A model generated the notes under the pieces. That model did no database searches and had not been told where the DNA came from. It was given only the letters and a program-made list of their open reading frames with translations. Below are positions 6,357 to 8,483 of a DNA stretch of 8,483 nucleotides, piece by piece; the first letter of the stretch is position 1, and each line of letters begins with the position of its first letter. The stretch covers positions 1 through 8,483 of the forward strand of contig SLDM01000061.1 of NCBI GenBank assembly GCA_007125255.1. Reading direction: 5' to 3'. The DNA is from Phycisphaerales bacterium (GTDB taxonomy: Bacteria; Planctomycetota; Phycisphaerae; Phycisphaerales; SM1A02). Position numbers and translations under genes: made by a program.

Positions 6357-6908
6357 TTACGTCTTCAAATCCACGCAGAAATCCATCTGGGTGCCCATGG
6401 CAACGCGACCGGAGCTTCCGTACACCCCCGCCCGGCTCAGCGCCCAGTTCACCTGCTGCATGATGCCGCTCATGTGGCTGGCTAATGCTTCTGCTGCGGC
6501 GCGCACGATTGAACTCACCTCGCGCACCGCATGGACGCGTTCGCGCAGATGCTGCGCCGCCTCGTTGAGTTCCTGCCGCATCGGCTCGGGCACGCACTCG
6601 GCAATGTGGCTGACTCGAAGCGGCTCATCCGCCGGCGCCCCGATTGCCGCGGCAATCCGCCGCAACAGCTCGCGACGATGTCGATCCATTTCCTCGATGC
6701 GGCGAACGATCCTGCGCTCCTGCTCGGTGATGTCGCCAATGGACTTCATCTCCGCCTTGCGCACGGCGTCGCGCTTGCACTCGAGCAGTTTCAACAACTC
6801 CTGGTGCTCGTGCGCCATGGCCTGCATCAGCTTTTCCAGCGCTCCGACCAGCGCATCGCGGGCCTCGTTCGGCGGGATGGACGATGATGGGCGTGACGTA
6901 TGCTGCAT
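6357..6908 (-). CDS. flgN: FlgN-like export chaperone for FlgK/FlgL
   Basis: Probable cytoplasmic chaperone that keeps the junction proteins FlgK and FlgL export-competent and delivers them to the flagellar secretion gate. The protein (183 aa) is mostly two long amphipathic, heptad-like helical stretches, about 19-88 (ALEKLMQAMAHEHQELLKLL, then ITEQERRIVRRIEEMDRHRR) and 107-158. It ends in VYGSSGRV (162-169), similar to the VYG..G tail of many FlgN proteins. The ATG at 6908 follows the flgJ stop by 5 bp and has AAGGGA 8 nt upstream. Position directly before flgK-flgL matches flgN elsewhere. It is longer than E. coli FlgN (about 140). Three cysteines occur, unlike the exported proteins around it. 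Sequence similarity in this family is low, so the call leans on architecture and context. Confidence 0.8.
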   Translation of the reverse strand: MQHTSRPSSSIPPNEARDALVGALEKLMQAMAHEHQELLKLLECKRDAVRKAEMKSIGDITEQERRIVRRIEEMDRHRRELLRRIAAAIGAPADEPLRVSHIAECVPEPMRQELNEAAQHLRERVHAVREVSSIVRAAAEALASHMSGIMQQVNWALSRAGVYGSSGRVAMGTQMDFCVDLKT

Positions 6909-6913
6909 CAGGT

Positions 6914-7300
6914 TTATCCCTTGAAATCGATGTGTTGACCCGCGGGCTCGGTCGCGGGTTTCCCGGTCATGTACTCGACGTACCGATCCGCGATCATGTC
7001 GACGATGGGGAAGTTGGCGGCCTGCACCACGCGGTCGGCGATCTGCTGATCAAACACCGGGCCGAAGCGCTTCTCCGCCATGTTCGGGGCGAACGGGCCT
7101 TCGGCGCCGAACGTATTCGCGCGGAGGGTCGCGAGAATCGGAATCACCAGGGAAGACGCCACGAACTGCTCGGCGGCCTCGTGAGCTTTCTCGCGCAGCG
7201 TTTTCTCGAACGATCCACCGTCCTTCGAGAGCATGCGACTGTCCGGACGCTCCGGCGACAGATTCGATCCGGACTCCGTCATGATCGGCTGGCTCATCAT
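6914..7300 (-). CDS. flgJ: FlgJ-type rod-binding protein (no muramidase domain)
   Basis: Rod-capping or rod-assembly protein. The 128 residues cover only the rod-binding domain found at the N-terminus of E. coli FlgJ: AAEQFVASSLVIPILATLRA (42-61), then FGPVFDQQIADRVVQAANFPIVDMIADRYVEYM (79-111), close to the family pattern F..M.DQ..A..LA...G..IA. The C-terminal peptidoglycan hydrolase of gammaproteobacterial FlgJ is absent, as in many other phyla, so wall clearance must come from another enzyme. The ATG at 7300 shares one base with the flgI stop (TGATG), implying translational coupling; a second ATG follows immediately. Residues 1-35 look disordered, and no convincing signal peptide is seen. 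Confidence 0.88.
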   Translation of the reverse strand: MMSQPIMTESGSNLSPERPDSRMLSKDGGSFEKTLREKAHEAAEQFVASSLVIPILATLRANTFGAEGPFAPNMAEKRFGPVFDQQIADRVVQAANFPIVDMIADRYVEYMTGKPATEPAGQHIDFKG

Positions 7301-8412
7301 CAGTGCACCACCACCTCGGCGTGAAGAGCGCCGGTCTTCTTGAGTTCGTGAATGATGGCGATCTGATCCCCCACCGGGACTTTGAGCTGATCCAGCGCCT
7401 GCAGCAGATCGACCAGTTTCGTCGACGCGCGGCTGCGACGATCGGTCGTATCAATCCCGGTCCACTGCGTCGTCTCGATGAGCGGCTCGAACTCGTTCGG
7501 CTCCGGTTCCGGGGTGATGCTGGTGATCGTGAGACCGCGGTGCGTGATACCGACCGGTCCGATCTCCACGTTCCCGGTGACCAGAATGATTCCCTGTTTC
7601 TCATTGATCACGATCCGCGCCTGTGTCTGGATGAGCGAAGGATCCAGCGGAATGGTCATCAGGTTCGCAATGAACTGCGCGGGATAGGACCGGTCGGCCG
7701 GCGGCACGGTGATGCGGATGTTCTTGGCATCTTCCACCCGTGCGATCTCCGTGTAGCCGTCCAGAACAAATTCATCATTGATCGAGGAGGCGATCGTCGT
7801 GGCCACGGGATAGCCCGCGTACTGGTCCTTCAGCACCAGCGACATCGTTCCGCCCTGCGTGACCGGATTGGTGCGAATGTCGGTCAGCATCTGTCCCCCC
7901 TGCCGGATGACCCCGGCCCGGGCATTGGCGCCTTCGATGACGACCGTCCCTGTCGCATAGGCCATCGGATGCAGATCCGCCGCATCGGGGCGGGGCGGGC
8001 GCAGCATGGAGACGACCAGGCGGCCGCCCGCGAGACTCGACGCGTTGAACATCGTCTCCACGTGGACGTTCAACCGGTCTCCTTCACGAACGCCGGTCGG
8101 CGGAATCTCCATCGTGACCTGAACCAGGGCATAGGCATCAGCGCGGGCGAGTTCGTCGACGCTTTCGATCGGGTTTCCGAGATTGCCCAGGAGCTGGGCG
8201 TACGGCCGGGCCGCGACGAGCGAATCGCGGGACTGGTCACCGGTGCCGTCAAGACCGATCACGATGCCCATCCCCGTCAGGACGTTGCGCTCGTGGCCCT
8301 TGATGCGAACCAGATCCTGCACGCTGGTGGCGTGGCTCGTCGGGCTGAGACCGGGAAGCGCAACAATCGCGCCGATCAAGACTGCGGGGATAAGCAACTT
8401 CTGCCGAATCAT
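7300..8412 (-). CDS. flgI: Flagellar P-ring protein FlgI
   Basis: Periplasmic protein that forms the P ring around the rod in the peptidoglycan layer. The 370-aa product matches E. coli FlgI in length (365). Residues 1-28 form a Sec signal peptide (MIRQK, then a hydrophobic LLIPAVLIGAIVALPGL core, cleavage likely after SHA). The mature start resembles the family: VQDLVRIKGHERNVLTGMGIVIGLDGTGD. Later blocks are ASSINDEFVLDGY, EKQGIILVTGNVEIGPVGI and the C-terminal LVDLLQALDQLKVPVGDQIA with GALHAEVVVH. The ATG at 8412 is chosen because AGGAGGT lies 5 nt upstream and the signal peptide begins there. An in-frame TTG at 8469 would add 19 residues and spoil the signal peptide. The mature protein has no cysteine, unlike E. 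coli FlgI with its disulfide. Confidence 0.97.
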   Translation of the reverse strand: MIRQKLLIPAVLIGAIVALPGLSPTSHATSVQDLVRIKGHERNVLTGMGIVIGLDGTGDQSRDSLVAARPYAQLLGNLGNPIESVDELARADAYALVQVTMEIPPTGVREGDRLNVHVETMFNASSLAGGRLVVSMLRPPRPDAADLHPMAYATGTVVIEGANARAGVIRQGGQMLTDIRTNPVTQGGTMSLVLKDQYAGYPVATTIASSINDEFVLDGYTEIARVEDAKNIRITVPPADRSYPAQFIANLMTIPLDPSLIQTQARIVINEKQGIILVTGNVEIGPVGITHRGLTITSITPEPEPNEFEPLIETTQWTGIDTTDRRSRASTKLVDLLQALDQLKVPVGDQIAIIHELKKTGALHAEVVVH

Positions 8413-8417
8413 GCGGG

Positions 8418-8424
8418 ACCTCCT
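8418..8424 (-). promoter_or_regulatory. Ribosome binding site of flgI
   Basis: The minus strand reads AGGAGGT followed by CCCGC and ATG. This near-ideal Shine-Dalgarno decides the flgI start at 8412 over the upstream TTG. Confidence 0.85.
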
Positions 8425-8452
8425 GTCCACGAATATGGGTTCGATTGAGAGT

Positions 8453-8468
8453 TGCAAACCGCACGCCA
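8453..8468 (-). promoter_or_regulatory. Sigma-54-like promoter candidate ahead of flgI
   Basis: The minus strand reads TGGCGTGCGGTTTGCA: the invariant GG and GC are present with ten bases between them, and 9 of 11 core positions match TGGCAC-N5-TTGCW (mismatches are G and T at the fifth and sixth positions). The predicted start near 8442 leaves a 30-nt leader that contains the flgI Shine-Dalgarno, a sensible geometry. Any upstream activator site would fall outside the window. Confidence 0.45.
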
Positions 8469-8483
8469 ATCGACATCCCCGAC

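Noticed and set aside
7303..8448. 381-codon plus-strand frame opposite flgI, and similar plus-strand frames opposite flgK
   Set aside because: Same shadow effect: they mirror real genes, have Arg/His/Asp-rich composition and show no family motifs.
8413..8469. Upstream TTG start for FlgI adding 19 residues
   Set aside because: No good ribosome site, it would mask the signal peptide, and it overlaps the promoter candidate; the ATG at 8412 has AGGAGGT 5 nt upstream.

Overview
The window is a compact late-flagellar gene cluster lying entirely on the minus strand. In transcription order (right to left) it reads flgI (P ring), a single-domain flgJ (rod-binding), an flgN-like export chaperone, flgK and flgL (hook-filament junction proteins), fliW, csrA, and a flagellin gene whose last few codons run off the left edge. 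No gap between genes exceeds about 140 bases. I see no tRNA, rRNA, mobile element, CRISPR array or transferred-looking segment.

Organism: a flagellated diderm, because a P-ring protein with a signal peptide is present. Base composition is GC-rich. FliW and CsrA next to flagellin, a FlgL starting MSSIP..RVPN with a large repeat-bearing insert, and a flagellin with an FHITGGGATFQLGP segment fit Planctomycetota best. That placement is inference from sequence feel, not a search. The order flgN-flgK-flgL-fliW-csrA-flagellin matches the Bacillus subtilis late flagellar block, here with flgI-flgJ in front and no flgM.

How the genes work together: FlgI and FlgJ complete the rod and its bushing. The FlgN-like protein should escort FlgK and FlgL to the export gate, and they cap the hook so that flagellin can polymerise. 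FliW and CsrA should then tie flagellin translation to flagellin secretion: FliW is held by unexported flagellin and released to inhibit CsrA when flagellin leaves the cell.

The most interesting content is non-coding. The leaders of flagellin and csrA, and less strictly fliW, contain hairpins with GGA in the loop, the standard CsrA target. Flagellin has two, one presenting its own Shine-Dalgarno sequence in a hexaloop. The csrA leader has a 9-bp stem topped by the loop AGGGAU. Two sigma-54-type -24/-12 elements sit ahead of flgI and flgK; the flgK one matches the consensus at every core base but would start the transcript only about 2 nt before the ATG.
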